Assembly: GCA_035654655.1 (NCBI GenBank)
Contig: DASRWI010000021.1
Coordinates: 173,440-237,439, forward strand
Source of the DNA: DASRWI01 sp035654655
GTDB taxonomy: Bacteria; Bacteroidota; Ignavibacteria; Ignavibacteriales; Ignavibacteriaceae
Length of the DNA stretch: 64,000 bases
Reading direction: 5' to 3'
Below are positions 27,745-35,517 of this stretch, one piece after another. A model generated the notes under the pieces. It was not told the DNA's origin and did not search any database. It saw only the letters and a list, made by a program, of their open reading frames with translations. Position numbers and translations under genes: made by a program. Each line of letters opens with the position of its first letter. Position 1 is the first letter of the stretch.

Positions 27745-28491
27745 TTAAATTACTTTTGCTTCTTCTTTAAGAAGCTTTACAAGTTCAGGAACTGCGGAAA
27801 CATCAGAACCGATAATTTTTCCGGGATTTTTAGGTGCAGGTGTTTTCAAAGAAATTAGGTCAACCAAAGGAGTTGCTGTTGAAACAGGTTTTTCCTGAAT
27901 TACTTTTTTCTTTGCAGCCATAATTCCCTTTAAGGAAGCATACCTTGGTTCATTTAATCCTTTTTGAGTAGTGATTACTGCAGGCAATATAGTCTCAACA
28001 ACTTCACGTCCGCCTTCAACTTCTCTTTCGGCAGTAATTTTATTTCCATCAATTTTCAAATCAACAACTATCGTAACACAATTATAATCTAAAATCGAGG
28101 CAGTCAACTGTCCAGTAATGGAATTATCATAATCAATTGATTGTTTACCCATAAAAACAAGTTCACAATTCAAATTTTTAATTTCTTCAGCTAAAATTTT
28201 TGCAGCAGAATGAGAGTCAAGATATCCATCATATTTTAAAAGATAACCTTCATCAGCACCCATAGCGAGAGCTTTTCTGATGGATTCCTTGTTAGCATCT
28301 CCACCAATACTTAGAACGTGAACCTGGGCATTTAACTTCTCTTTCCATTTCAAAGCTTCTTCAACAGCAAATTCATCATAAGGATTTATAATATAAGTTA
28401 CACCTTGCTGTTGGATACCTTTTGAATCAGGACCAATCGAAATTTTAGCAGCAGTGTCAGGCACGTGATTTATGCATACTGCTATATTCAT
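27745..28491 (-). CDS. etfB: Electron transfer flavoprotein beta subunit
   Basis: This 248-aa AMP/FAD-binding partner of EtfA carries the family block VEGGREVVETILPAVITTQKGLNEPRYASLKGIMAAKKK and the N-terminal INPYDEFAVEEALKWKE. A GGAGG-like sequence precedes the ATG on the minus strand (GGAGGTGTA). It is first in the order etfB-etfA-bifunctional nuclease. Together with the thiolase at 43861 it suggests acyl-CoA oxidation or a related electron-transfer route, though the genes are not linked. Confidence 0.95.
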   Translation of the reverse strand: MNIAVCINHVPDTAAKISIGPDSKGIQQQGVTYIINPYDEFAVEEALKWKEKLNAQVHVLSIGGDANKESIRKALAMGADEGYLLKYDGYLDSHSAAKILAEEIKNLNCELVFMGKQSIDYDNSITGQLTASILDYNCVTIVVDLKIDGNKITAEREVEGGREVVETILPAVITTQKGLNEPRYASLKGIMAAKKKVIQEKPVSTATPLVDLISLKTPAPKNPGKIIGSDVSAVPELVKLLKEEAKVI

Positions 28492-28684
28492 TACACCTCC
28501 ATAAAATAGTATTAACTAATAAAAAAATATAAATATGATAATCTTAGAAAACAAAGCATTCATACATAATAAGAAGCACATTAGACTTTTATCAATATTG
28601 AATGAGCTTTAAAATTAAAAAAATTTTGTTTAACTTATACTCAAAGTAAGTTCCAATTTAATAATTAAATTTCATTTTGAAAAT

Positions 28685-28975
28685 ATGAGCGATAGCTTAG
28701 AATATAAACCGATATTAGAAAATAATGTAGAAGAAGATGTAGAGATTGGCATCATTAGCAGAGTTGTATTATACAATGATGATTGGCATTCTTTTGATGA
28801 AGTTATTTTGCAGGTAATTAAAGCAATTAATTGCAGTTATGAGCAGGCAAGAGCTCATACTTTCGAAGTTCACGTTAAAGGTCAGTCTATTATTTTTACA
28901 GGCGAAATGAGTAAGTGCCTTAGAGTTTCTTCTGTTTTGGAAGAGATTGCTTTAAATACACAAATAATAACCTAA
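28685..28975 (+). CDS. clpS: ATP-dependent Clp protease adaptor protein
   Basis: This 96-aa adaptor delivers N-degron substrates to ClpAP. Core motifs are present: LYNDDWHSFDEVILQVI (the N-end-rule pocket ND-x-H/T-type region), EQARAHTFEVHVKG and LEEIAL. The N-terminal tail is acidic (about residues 5-22). It lies alone between etfB (divergent) and typA and is followed by its own terminator. Confidence 0.93.
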   Translation: MSDSLEYKPILENNVEEDVEIGIISRVVLYNDDWHSFDEVILQVIKAINCSYEQARAHTFEVHVKGQSIIFTGEMSKCLRVSSVLEEIALNTQIIT

Positions 28976-29023
28976 TACATACCAAAAACTACCTTCTTTT
29001 TTGCTACATATTTCATTGAATAT

Positions 29024-29057
29024 GCCTTAAGATATAATTATCTTTAAGGCTGTATTT
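29024..29057 (+). terminator. Intrinsic terminator after clpS
   Basis: The stem GCCTTAAGATA / TATCTTTAAGGC has a one-base bulge and a TAAT loop and is followed by a T-run. It lies directly ahead of typA. Confidence 0.7.
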
Positions 29058-29084
29058 TTTTAAATTATTAAATGGAATAAGACA

Positions 29085-30929
29085 ATCAAAGAGTTAAGAA
29101 ACATTGCAATTATTGCTCACGTTGATCATGGTAAGACTACATTAGTTGACCACATGTTAAAGCAAACCGGTGCCTGGAGGGAAAATCAACAGGTTGAAAA
29201 AAGAATTATGGATTCCAATGCCCTTGAAAGGGAAAGAGGAATTACTATCCTGGCTAAAAACCTTAGCATTAACTACAAAGATGTAAAAATAAATATTATT
29301 GATACACCAGGTCACGCTGATTTTGGCGGTGAAGTTGAACGTACGCTTCGTATGGTGGATGGGGTTCTTCTTTTAGTTGATGCGGCTGAAGGTCCTTTAC
29401 CTCAAACGAAATTTGTTTTGAAAAAATCTTTGGATCTTGGACTTAAGCCTATCGTTGTTATAAATAAAATTGATAGAAAAGATGCAAGACCTAATGAAGT
29501 GCTTGATGAAGTTTTTGATTTATTTGTTTCTCTTAATGCTGATGAAGACCAATTGGATTTTCCATTTGTATATGCAGTTGCAAAACAGGGAATGGCAAAA
29601 AGAAACCTGGAAGATGAGAGTACAAATTTAATTCCTTTGTTTGATGCTATTATTGAAAATGTTCCTCCTCCTGTGTCTAATCGCGAAGAACCTTTTCAAA
29701 TGCTTATCTCTGCTATTGATTACAATGATTACTTAGGAAGAATTGGAATTGGTAGAGTTTTAAATGGTTCTCTTAAAGCAGGAGATAATATTATCCATAT
29801 AGATAAAAATGGTGATAAAGAAAATTCTAAAATCACTAAACTTTATGCCTATGAAAATATTAAACGAGTTGAAGTTGATGAAGTTTTAGGCGGCGATATT
29901 GCTGCTATTGCCGGACTTGAAGATGTTGATATTGGTGACACAATTACCTCTCCCGAAAAACCTGAAGCTCTTCCTTATGTTGCTGTTGATGAACCAACTA
30001 TTACAATGAATTTTATGGTTAATAATTCTCCTTTTGCAGGACTTGAAGGAAAGTATGTAACTACAAGACATTTAAGTGAAAGATTATCCCGCGAATTAAA
30101 ATCAAACGTAAGTTTGAAAGTTGAAATTACAGATTCACCTGATTCATTTAAAGTAAGCGGTAGAGGTGAATTGCACTTAGGAATTCTAATTGAAAATATG
30201 AGACGTGAAGGTTATGAACTTCAGTTAAGTAAACCTCAGGTAATTTTCAAAAAAATTGACGATGTTGTTTCTGAACCAATTGAACATGTTATTATTGATG
30301 TGCCTGAAGAATTTGTTGGTGTTGTAATTGAAAAGCTTGGTAAAAGAAAAGCTGAAATGAAAAATATGCTTTCCTTTAATGATAATACCAGAATTGAATT
30401 TTTAATACCTTCAAGAGGGTTGATAGGCTATCGTGCTGAGTTTATGACTGATACTAAAGGTACAGGTATTCTTCATCATAATTATCATTCTTACGAGCCA
30501 TACAAAGGAGATATTGTTCATAGACAGCGTGGAGCCTTAGTTGCTATGGAAAGCGGCATTGCTTCAGACTATGCAATGTTCAAACTCCAGGAACGTTCTA
30601 TATTTTTTATTTACGGTGGAACTAAGGTTTATGAAGGTATGGTCGTAGGTGAAAATTCACGTAACAATGATATGCATGTTAATGTAACAAAAACAAAACA
30701 GCTGTCTAATATGAGGTCTTCCGGTGCTGATGAAGCAATTAGATTGGAACCACCTTTGATTATGACACTTGAACAAGCTATTGAATGGATTACAGATGAT
30801 GAGCTTGTTGAAGTTACACCTGAAAGTATTAGAATAAGAAAAAGATTCTTAACAGAAATGGATAGAAAGAATGCACGTCTGGCTGCAAAAGCTAAGGATG
30901 CAAAAGAAGCAGAAGAAGCCGCAAAATAA
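29085..30929 (+). CDS. typA: Ribosome-associated GTPase TypA/BipA; start codon anomalous
   Basis: This translational GTPase binds ribosomes and is involved in assembly and stress or cold adaptation. From 29085 it encodes about 614 aa, the normal length. It has G1 AHVDHGKTT, switch I RERGITI, G3 DTPGHADF, G4 NKIDR, then domains II, III, V and the BipA C-terminal domain (IPSRGLIGYRAEF, GTGILHHNYHSYE). The first ATG in frame (29154) lies after the P-loop and cannot be the true start. Upstream in the same frame there is no ATG, GTG or TTG before the stop at 29061. I use ATC (29085), which gives the normal N-terminus x-KELRNIAIIAHVDHGKT. Alternatively, ATG at 29072 would fit if one base is extra or two A's are missing. 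Confidence 0.85.
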   Translation: MKELRNIAIIAHVDHGKTTLVDHMLKQTGAWRENQQVEKRIMDSNALERERGITILAKNLSINYKDVKINIIDTPGHADFGGEVERTLRMVDGVLLLVDAAEGPLPQTKFVLKKSLDLGLKPIVVINKIDRKDARPNEVLDEVFDLFVSLNADEDQLDFPFVYAVAKQGMAKRNLEDESTNLIPLFDAIIENVPPPVSNREEPFQMLISAIDYNDYLGRIGIGRVLNGSLKAGDNIIHIDKNGDKENSKITKLYAYENIKRVEVDEVLGGDIAAIAGLEDVDIGDTITSPEKPEALPYVAVDEPTITMNFMVNNSPFAGLEGKYVTTRHLSERLSRELKSNVSLKVEITDSPDSFKVSGRGELHLGILIENMRREGYELQLSKPQVIFKKIDDVVSEPIEHVIIDVPEEFVGVVIEKLGKRKAEMKNMLSFNDNTRIEFLIPSRGLIGYRAEFMTDTKGTGILHHNYHSYEPYKGDIVHRQRGALVAMESGIASDYAMFKLQERSIFFIYGGTKVYEGMVVGENSRNNDMHVNVTKTKQLSNMRSSGADEAIRLEPPLIMTLEQAIEWITDDELVEVTPESIRIRKRFLTEMDRKNARLAAKAKDAKEAEEAAK

Positions 30930-30955
30930 TTTTCTTTCTTCATAAGATTCATTCC

Positions 30956-30992
30956 AAGCCGCATTTTATACGGTCCAAATGCGGCTTTTTAT
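30956..30992 (+). terminator. Bidirectional intrinsic terminator after typA
   Basis: An 11-bp stem AAGCCGCATTT/AAATGCGGCTT with a 10-nt loop is followed by TTTATTTTT. It lies between the convergent typA and corrinoid protein genes. Confidence 0.85.
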
Positions 30993-30994
30993 TT

Positions 30995-31666
30995 TTAATT
31001 GCTTAATTCTTTATTCAAATAATCTAATGCTTCCATTGGGTGAGGGGAAAAGAAGTCTGCACCAATTTGAGTTGCAAAATCTTTTGTAATAGGCGCACCA
31101 CCGACCATTATTTTTATTTCAGGATTAACTTTTCTTATTTCATCTATGGTTGGTTTCATATTAACCATTGTTGTTGTTAGTAGTGCACTTAATCCAACTG
31201 CAAAAGGTTTATGTTGATTAATTGCATCAACAAATTTTTGAGGAGAAACATTTATTCCTAAATCAATAATTTCCCATCCTCCTCCCTGAAGCATCATACT
31301 TAAAATGTTTTTGCCTATATCGTGTAAGTCTCCTGCTACTGTTCCAAGAACGACTTTCCCCTTCATCTGAATATTCTGTTCAATGAACAAAGGTTTTAAG
31401 TGATTCATTCCTGTTGCCATCGCTTTAGCTGCGATAAGCACATCTGGAACAAATATTTTCTTATCCCTGAATTTTATTCCTACCTTCTCCATTCCTTTAA
31501 TAAAACCATCATTTAGTATTACTTCAGGAGAAATATTCATCTGTAAAGCTTTTTTAGTCAACTCATCCACACCTTCTTCACCTTTAAGGTCAGGCGGAAA
31601 AGGGGATATTACATTTATTTTGCCTCTTTCTACGCAGTAAGCTATTTTTTCAAGCAGATTATCCAT
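30995..31666 (-). CDS. Corrinoid (B12-binding) protein of methyltransferase systems
   Basis: This 223-aa protein has an N-terminal helical methionine-synthase cap domain (about residues 30-100) and a C-terminal cobalamin-binding domain. The lower-ligand motif is D113-x-H115-xx-G118 (GDLHDIGKN), and the second motif is MVGGAPI. It is MtaC/MtbC/CmuA-like: it carries a methyl group on cobalt between two methyltransferases. The likely partners are the MtaA/UroD-like protein and the homocysteine methyltransferase encoded at 21108-23119, about 8 kb away on the same strand. A reactivating RamA-like ferredoxin is not in the window. Confidence 0.92.
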   Translation of the reverse strand: MDNLLEKIAYCVERGKINVISPFPPDLKGEEGVDELTKKALQMNISPEVILNDGFIKGMEKVGIKFRDKKIFVPDVLIAAKAMATGMNHLKPLFIEQNIQMKGKVVLGTVAGDLHDIGKNILSMMLQGGGWEIIDLGINVSPQKFVDAINQHKPFAVGLSALLTTTMVNMKPTIDEIRKVNPEIKIMVGGAPITKDFATQIGADFFSPHPMEALDYLNKELSN

Positions 31667-31771
31667 AAAATTTTCTTAAAAGTACTTTAATCAATTTGTT
31701 TATTAGCAGAAAATTATAAATTCAAAACTGTATTTTTAAATTTATTAAAAAGAACTGAATAAATCCTATTT

Positions 31772-33238
31772 ATGGAAGAGCAAGCCAAAGCAAATATTTT
31801 AATTGTTGAAGATGAACGCATTGTTGCTATGGATATAGCCGCCAGTCTTCGCTCATTGGGGTACAAAGTTTTAGGTATGGTCTCATCTGCTGATGAAGCA
31901 ATTGAATCAGCTTTAAGTACAAAGCCAGATCTAATTCTTATGGATATCAGGTTGAAAGGGGAAAAAGATGGAATTAACGCAGCTGAACAAATTCACCAAT
32001 CCTTTGATGTCCCAATCATTTATTTGACTGCTTATGCTGATGAGCATACTCTTCAAAGAGCCAAGCTTACTGAACCTTATGGTTATTTGCTGAAGCCTTA
32101 TGAAAAAAGAGTCTTGCATTCCACTATTGAAATGGCACTTTATAAAAAGCTAATTGAAAATAAACTTAAAGAAAGTGAACGCTGGTTATCTACAATTCTT
32201 AAGAGTATTGGTGAAGCCATAATTGCTGTTGATATCTCGGGTAATATTCAATTTATGAATGCTGTTGCTGAAAAATTAACGGGGTGGACCCAGGATAGCG
32301 CATTAAAAAATAATATTAAAGATATCTTTAATATTAAAAGAAATGATTCCGAAGAACAATTAACTAATTTCCTTTCTGATGAAAAACAATTTTCATTAGA
32401 AGAAGCAATTATAACTAACAGACAAAATAACCAGATACCTATAGAATATTCTTTCTTCCCTATTCAGGATGATAATAAAAATCTAAAAGGAACAGTATTA
32501 ATTTTCAGGGATATATCAGAACAGAGAAAAGCTGAACTTGAAAAAGAAAAGTTATTTAATCGTGTGCGAGATACTCAAGAAAGACTTCGTGCATTATCCA
32601 GAAGGCTAATGGAAGTACAGGAAAGGGAAGCAAGGAATTTGGCGCGTGAACTTCACGATGAAATTGGACAAGTACTTACTGCAATAAAAATAAATCTTCA
32701 AACAATTTTTCGTTATCCTCACACTCAGGAAGTTGACTATCACGTAAAGGAAAGTGTTGAACTTGTTGATACTGTATTGAAACAGATACGTAATATTTCA
32801 TTGGATTTAAGACCTTCAATGCTGGACGACCTTGGTCTTGTACCTGCAATTAGATGGTATGTTGATAAGCAATCTCAGCGTTCCGGTATTGAAAGTAAAA
32901 TTAATAACCACGAATTTTCAAAACGACTTAATAATAATATTGAAATCACCTGCTTTAGAATTGTGCAGGAAGCTTTTACAAATGTCATTAAACATTCCGG
33001 TGCATCATCCATTCTTATTGACTTATGGGAAGAGGATGAAAAACTTCATCTGGTTATACAAGATGATGGTAAAGGTTTTAATGTTTATGGTGCATTAAAA
33101 AAAGCTTTGCGTGGTGAAAGTATTGGAATTCTTGGAATGCAGGAAAGGATTGAACTTATTGGCGGTGAATTAAAAATTGATTCTAGCGAAGGTGCCGGAA
33201 CAAAAATAACTGCAACATTTCCATTAAAAGAATTTTAA
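31772..33238 (+). CDS. Hybrid signalling protein: receiver - PAS - HisKA_3 histidine kinase
   Basis: The 488-aa cytoplasmic protein has an N-terminal receiver (phospho-Asp D58 in LILMDIR, K108 in LLKPYE), a PAS domain (about 134-250) and a coiled coil (about 250-290). The C-terminal half is a NarX/DegS-type kinase with H295 (ARELHDEIGQ) and a HATPase domain (EAFTNVIKHSG, DDGKGF, GILGMQER). No membrane segment is present, so it senses an internal or relayed signal. The receiver at the N-terminus suggests control by another kinase. No NarL-type response regulator is adjacent, so its output partner is elsewhere. Confidence 0.9.
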   Translation: MEEQAKANILIVEDERIVAMDIAASLRSLGYKVLGMVSSADEAIESALSTKPDLILMDIRLKGEKDGINAAEQIHQSFDVPIIYLTAYADEHTLQRAKLTEPYGYLLKPYEKRVLHSTIEMALYKKLIENKLKESERWLSTILKSIGEAIIAVDISGNIQFMNAVAEKLTGWTQDSALKNNIKDIFNIKRNDSEEQLTNFLSDEKQFSLEEAIITNRQNNQIPIEYSFFPIQDDNKNLKGTVLIFRDISEQRKAELEKEKLFNRVRDTQERLRALSRRLMEVQEREARNLARELHDEIGQVLTAIKINLQTIFRYPHTQEVDYHVKESVELVDTVLKQIRNISLDLRPSMLDDLGLVPAIRWYVDKQSQRSGIESKINNHEFSKRLNNNIEITCFRIVQEAFTNVIKHSGASSILIDLWEEDEKLHLVIQDDGKGFNVYGALKKALRGESIGILGMQERIELIGGELKIDSSEGAGTKITATFPLKEF

Positions 33239-33381
33239 AAGTAATCCACTTTTTAAACAGACCATTCAGAAATTGGATAAAATTCAATTTTCATACCCAA
33301 ATTAATAATCAAATTAGATAATTATAATTGGCATTCTTATTGCTTCTTTATACTAAGATAAAAAAGGTGTTAAGGAGCAAT

Positions 33382-34506
33382 ATGTTACGTGTTTATAATT
33401 GGTTTTTAATTTGTGGATTAATAATTAGTGGTTGTGATTTAGCGAGCACTCCGGCAGACCCTGCTGGAGAGATGACATTAAAAGGAAGAGTTGTTAGCCA
33501 GGGACAACCGGTTCAGGGAGCTGAAATAAGTGTTGGTGACCCTGTTATTAAAGCATCAACTGATGCTAATGGTTATTTTGAAATTAAACAAGTTCCTAAA
33601 GGACTTCAAGCTTTTAAAGCTTTAAAAAATTATGATAGTAACAAAGTAGTTTTTATAAAGAATACTGTAGCAGTTGAACAGGTAACAACGGATATTGGCG
33701 AACTGAGTTTGCCTTCACCATTAGGAATGATGGCTGTTGATACTACCAATATTAATCAGTCTGTATTAAAGGTTTCCTGGGAAAAATCAGTTGAATCAGA
33801 TTTTACTGAATATAGAGTTTATCGTTCTAATAGTGCTGCTATTGATGAAACCACCGGAGAATTATTGTTTGCTACTACAAATATAAATATTACTTCATTT
33901 GAAGATAGAACTTTTAGGACAGGTACTCCATTATATTATAGAATATATGCTTTAGCATCAACAAATAAATTTTCAGGTTCTAATTTCGTAAGTGTTACAG
34001 TTCCCGGAATTAATTTAATTACTAATGGAAGCTTTGAAACTTCCTCAGATGGCATTAAACCAAATATCTGGTTATATAACATTACAGGTACTCCTCAGTT
34101 TGATTATTTCACCTTAGGTCAGCAGCACGTATCTGATGGTCAAAAATGTCTGGTTGTTACCTATATTGATTCTCTTTCTAATCCGCCAGTTGATAAAATT
34201 GCTTTTGGTAGTATAACCCAGGTAATTGCTTCAGGTAATTTAAAGTATAATGAACAATATAATTTATCTTTCTGGGCTGCTTCAGATGTAGGAAGTATTC
34301 AGGTAAGATTATTTAAAAATGGAGATACCCAAAACCCTATAATTAATTTTATTGTTCCTGATGGTCAGCCTTGGCAGGAATTTAACTTCCCATTCACATA
34401 TACTTCTGATGTGAACTATCTTGAATTATGGATAAATACTAAAGGAGCATTGTCTAAAAACGGAATTGTTAAGGCTTACGTTGATAACGTAAGGCTTATG
34501 AAATAA
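33382..34506 (+). CDS. Lipoprotein with carboxypeptidase-regulatory-like, fibronectin III and C-terminal jelly-roll-like domains
   Basis: The exact function is unknown. The start at 33382 is chosen because AAGGAGC precedes it and it gives a clean lipoprotein signal (LICGLIISGC). A longer TTG-started reading adds residues without a ribosome site. Domains in order in the ~374-aa product are a peptidase-regulatory beta-sandwich (TLKGRVVSQGQPVQGAEISV ... TDANGYFEIKQVPKG), a fibronectin III-like domain (LKVSWEKSVESDFTEYRVYRS) and a carbohydrate-binding-like C-terminal domain (LITNGSFETSSDG ... AYVDNVRLMK). A surface lipoprotein binding polysaccharide is a reasonable inference. Confidence 0.75.
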   Translation: MLRVYNWFLICGLIISGCDLASTPADPAGEMTLKGRVVSQGQPVQGAEISVGDPVIKASTDANGYFEIKQVPKGLQAFKALKNYDSNKVVFIKNTVAVEQVTTDIGELSLPSPLGMMAVDTTNINQSVLKVSWEKSVESDFTEYRVYRSNSAAIDETTGELLFATTNINITSFEDRTFRTGTPLYYRIYALASTNKFSGSNFVSVTVPGINLITNGSFETSSDGIKPNIWLYNITGTPQFDYFTLGQQHVSDGQKCLVVTYIDSLSNPPVDKIAFGSITQVIASGNLKYNEQYNLSFWAASDVGSIQVRLFKNGDTQNPIINFIVPDGQPWQEFNFPFTYTSDVNYLELWINTKGALSKNGIVKAYVDNVRLMK

Positions 34507-34538
34507 ATTTTAATCATCCATTATTGTCTCCTCCCTAT

Positions 34539-34582
34539 AACCCTTCTTCTTTTAAAAAAAGATGAGGGGTTTTTTATTTTTT
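34539..34582 (+). terminator. Intrinsic terminator after the lipoprotein gene
   Basis: The imperfect stem AACCCTTC.../...GATGAGGGGTT is followed by a long T-rich run. Confidence 0.7.
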
Positions 34583-34657
34583 TCCCTAATTTATGGTCTT
34601 AATAATTATATTATAATGATATAAATTTATTTTATTTTTATAAATTTTAGGAAAATA

Positions 34658-35497
34658 ATGAAGCTTTTCAAAATTCAACTTTTTGTTCTAATTTTATTTT
34701 TATTTACTAATATTTCATTTCCATGGGGAGAACAAGGACATCATCTTATAGGTAAAATGGCTGTTAGAATGCTGCCAAAGGAAATGAAGGATTTCAAGAA
34801 ATGGGAAAACTACATTAACGACCATTCCGATGACCCTGATGGACGTAAAAAAGGGGATAAAACTGAGCCTCCTAAACATTTTATCGATATAGATTCTTAT
34901 AAAGAATTTATGAATGGCAAAATGGTTACTGACCTGAATGAACTAAAAAAAATCTATGCTGATTCAGTAATTTTAGATTATGGAATTGTCCCTTGGGCAA
35001 CAATTGAAACTTTTAATGCATTGGTTAAAGCATTCAAAGATAAAAACAAAGAAAAAGTTATGCTTTATATGTCTGACTTAAGCCACTATGTTGGAGATGG
35101 CAACCAGCCTATGCATGCTGTAACTAACTATAATGGTCAACTAACAGGACAAAAAGGATTACACGGAAGATATGAGTTTTCAATGCTTGATTCTCACCTT
35201 GTTGAAATTGAACAATCAATTAAAAAAGTTGATGTTGAATATGTTAAAGATAAGTTAGCCTACATATTTGATTATATCTCTAAAGCTAACCTTATCAGTA
35301 ATGTTATTTATGATGCTGATAATCAGTCATATAAAATTGCAGGAGCAAGAGAAGGTTCTGAATATTATAAAATTATGTGGTTTAGAACTAAGGATATAAC
35401 AGAACTTCAAATTAATAGATCAGTATCTGCTTTAGTTTCATTAATGTATTCAGCGTGGGTTGATGGTGGAAAACCTGCTTTCAACAAACTTAAATAA
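34658..35497 (+). CDS. S1/P1-type nuclease
   Basis: This exported zinc-dependent nuclease has 279 aa, with a signal peptide (about residues 1-22) cut just before WGEQGHHLIG, the mature Trp1 start that supplies zinc ligands in the S1/P1 family. HFIDID and HYVGDGNQPMH (H-x3-D-x5-H) supply the remaining zinc ligands. Members cut single-stranded DNA and RNA to 5'-mononucleotides, useful for phosphate or nucleoside scavenging. No T9SS sorting domain is present, so it is periplasmic or released otherwise. It is 20 bp from the secreted GH13 gene and probably co-transcribed with it. Confidence 0.92.
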   Translation: MKLFKIQLFVLILFLFTNISFPWGEQGHHLIGKMAVRMLPKEMKDFKKWENYINDHSDDPDGRKKGDKTEPPKHFIDIDSYKEFMNGKMVTDLNELKKIYADSVILDYGIVPWATIETFNALVKAFKDKNKEKVMLYMSDLSHYVGDGNQPMHAVTNYNGQLTGQKGLHGRYEFSMLDSHLVEIEQSIKKVDVEYVKDKLAYIFDYISKANLISNVIYDADNQSYKIAGAREGSEYYKIMWFRTKDITELQINRSVSALVSLMYSAWVDGGKPAFNKLK

Positions 35498-35517
35498 ATA
35501 AAATAATAAGGAATAAA

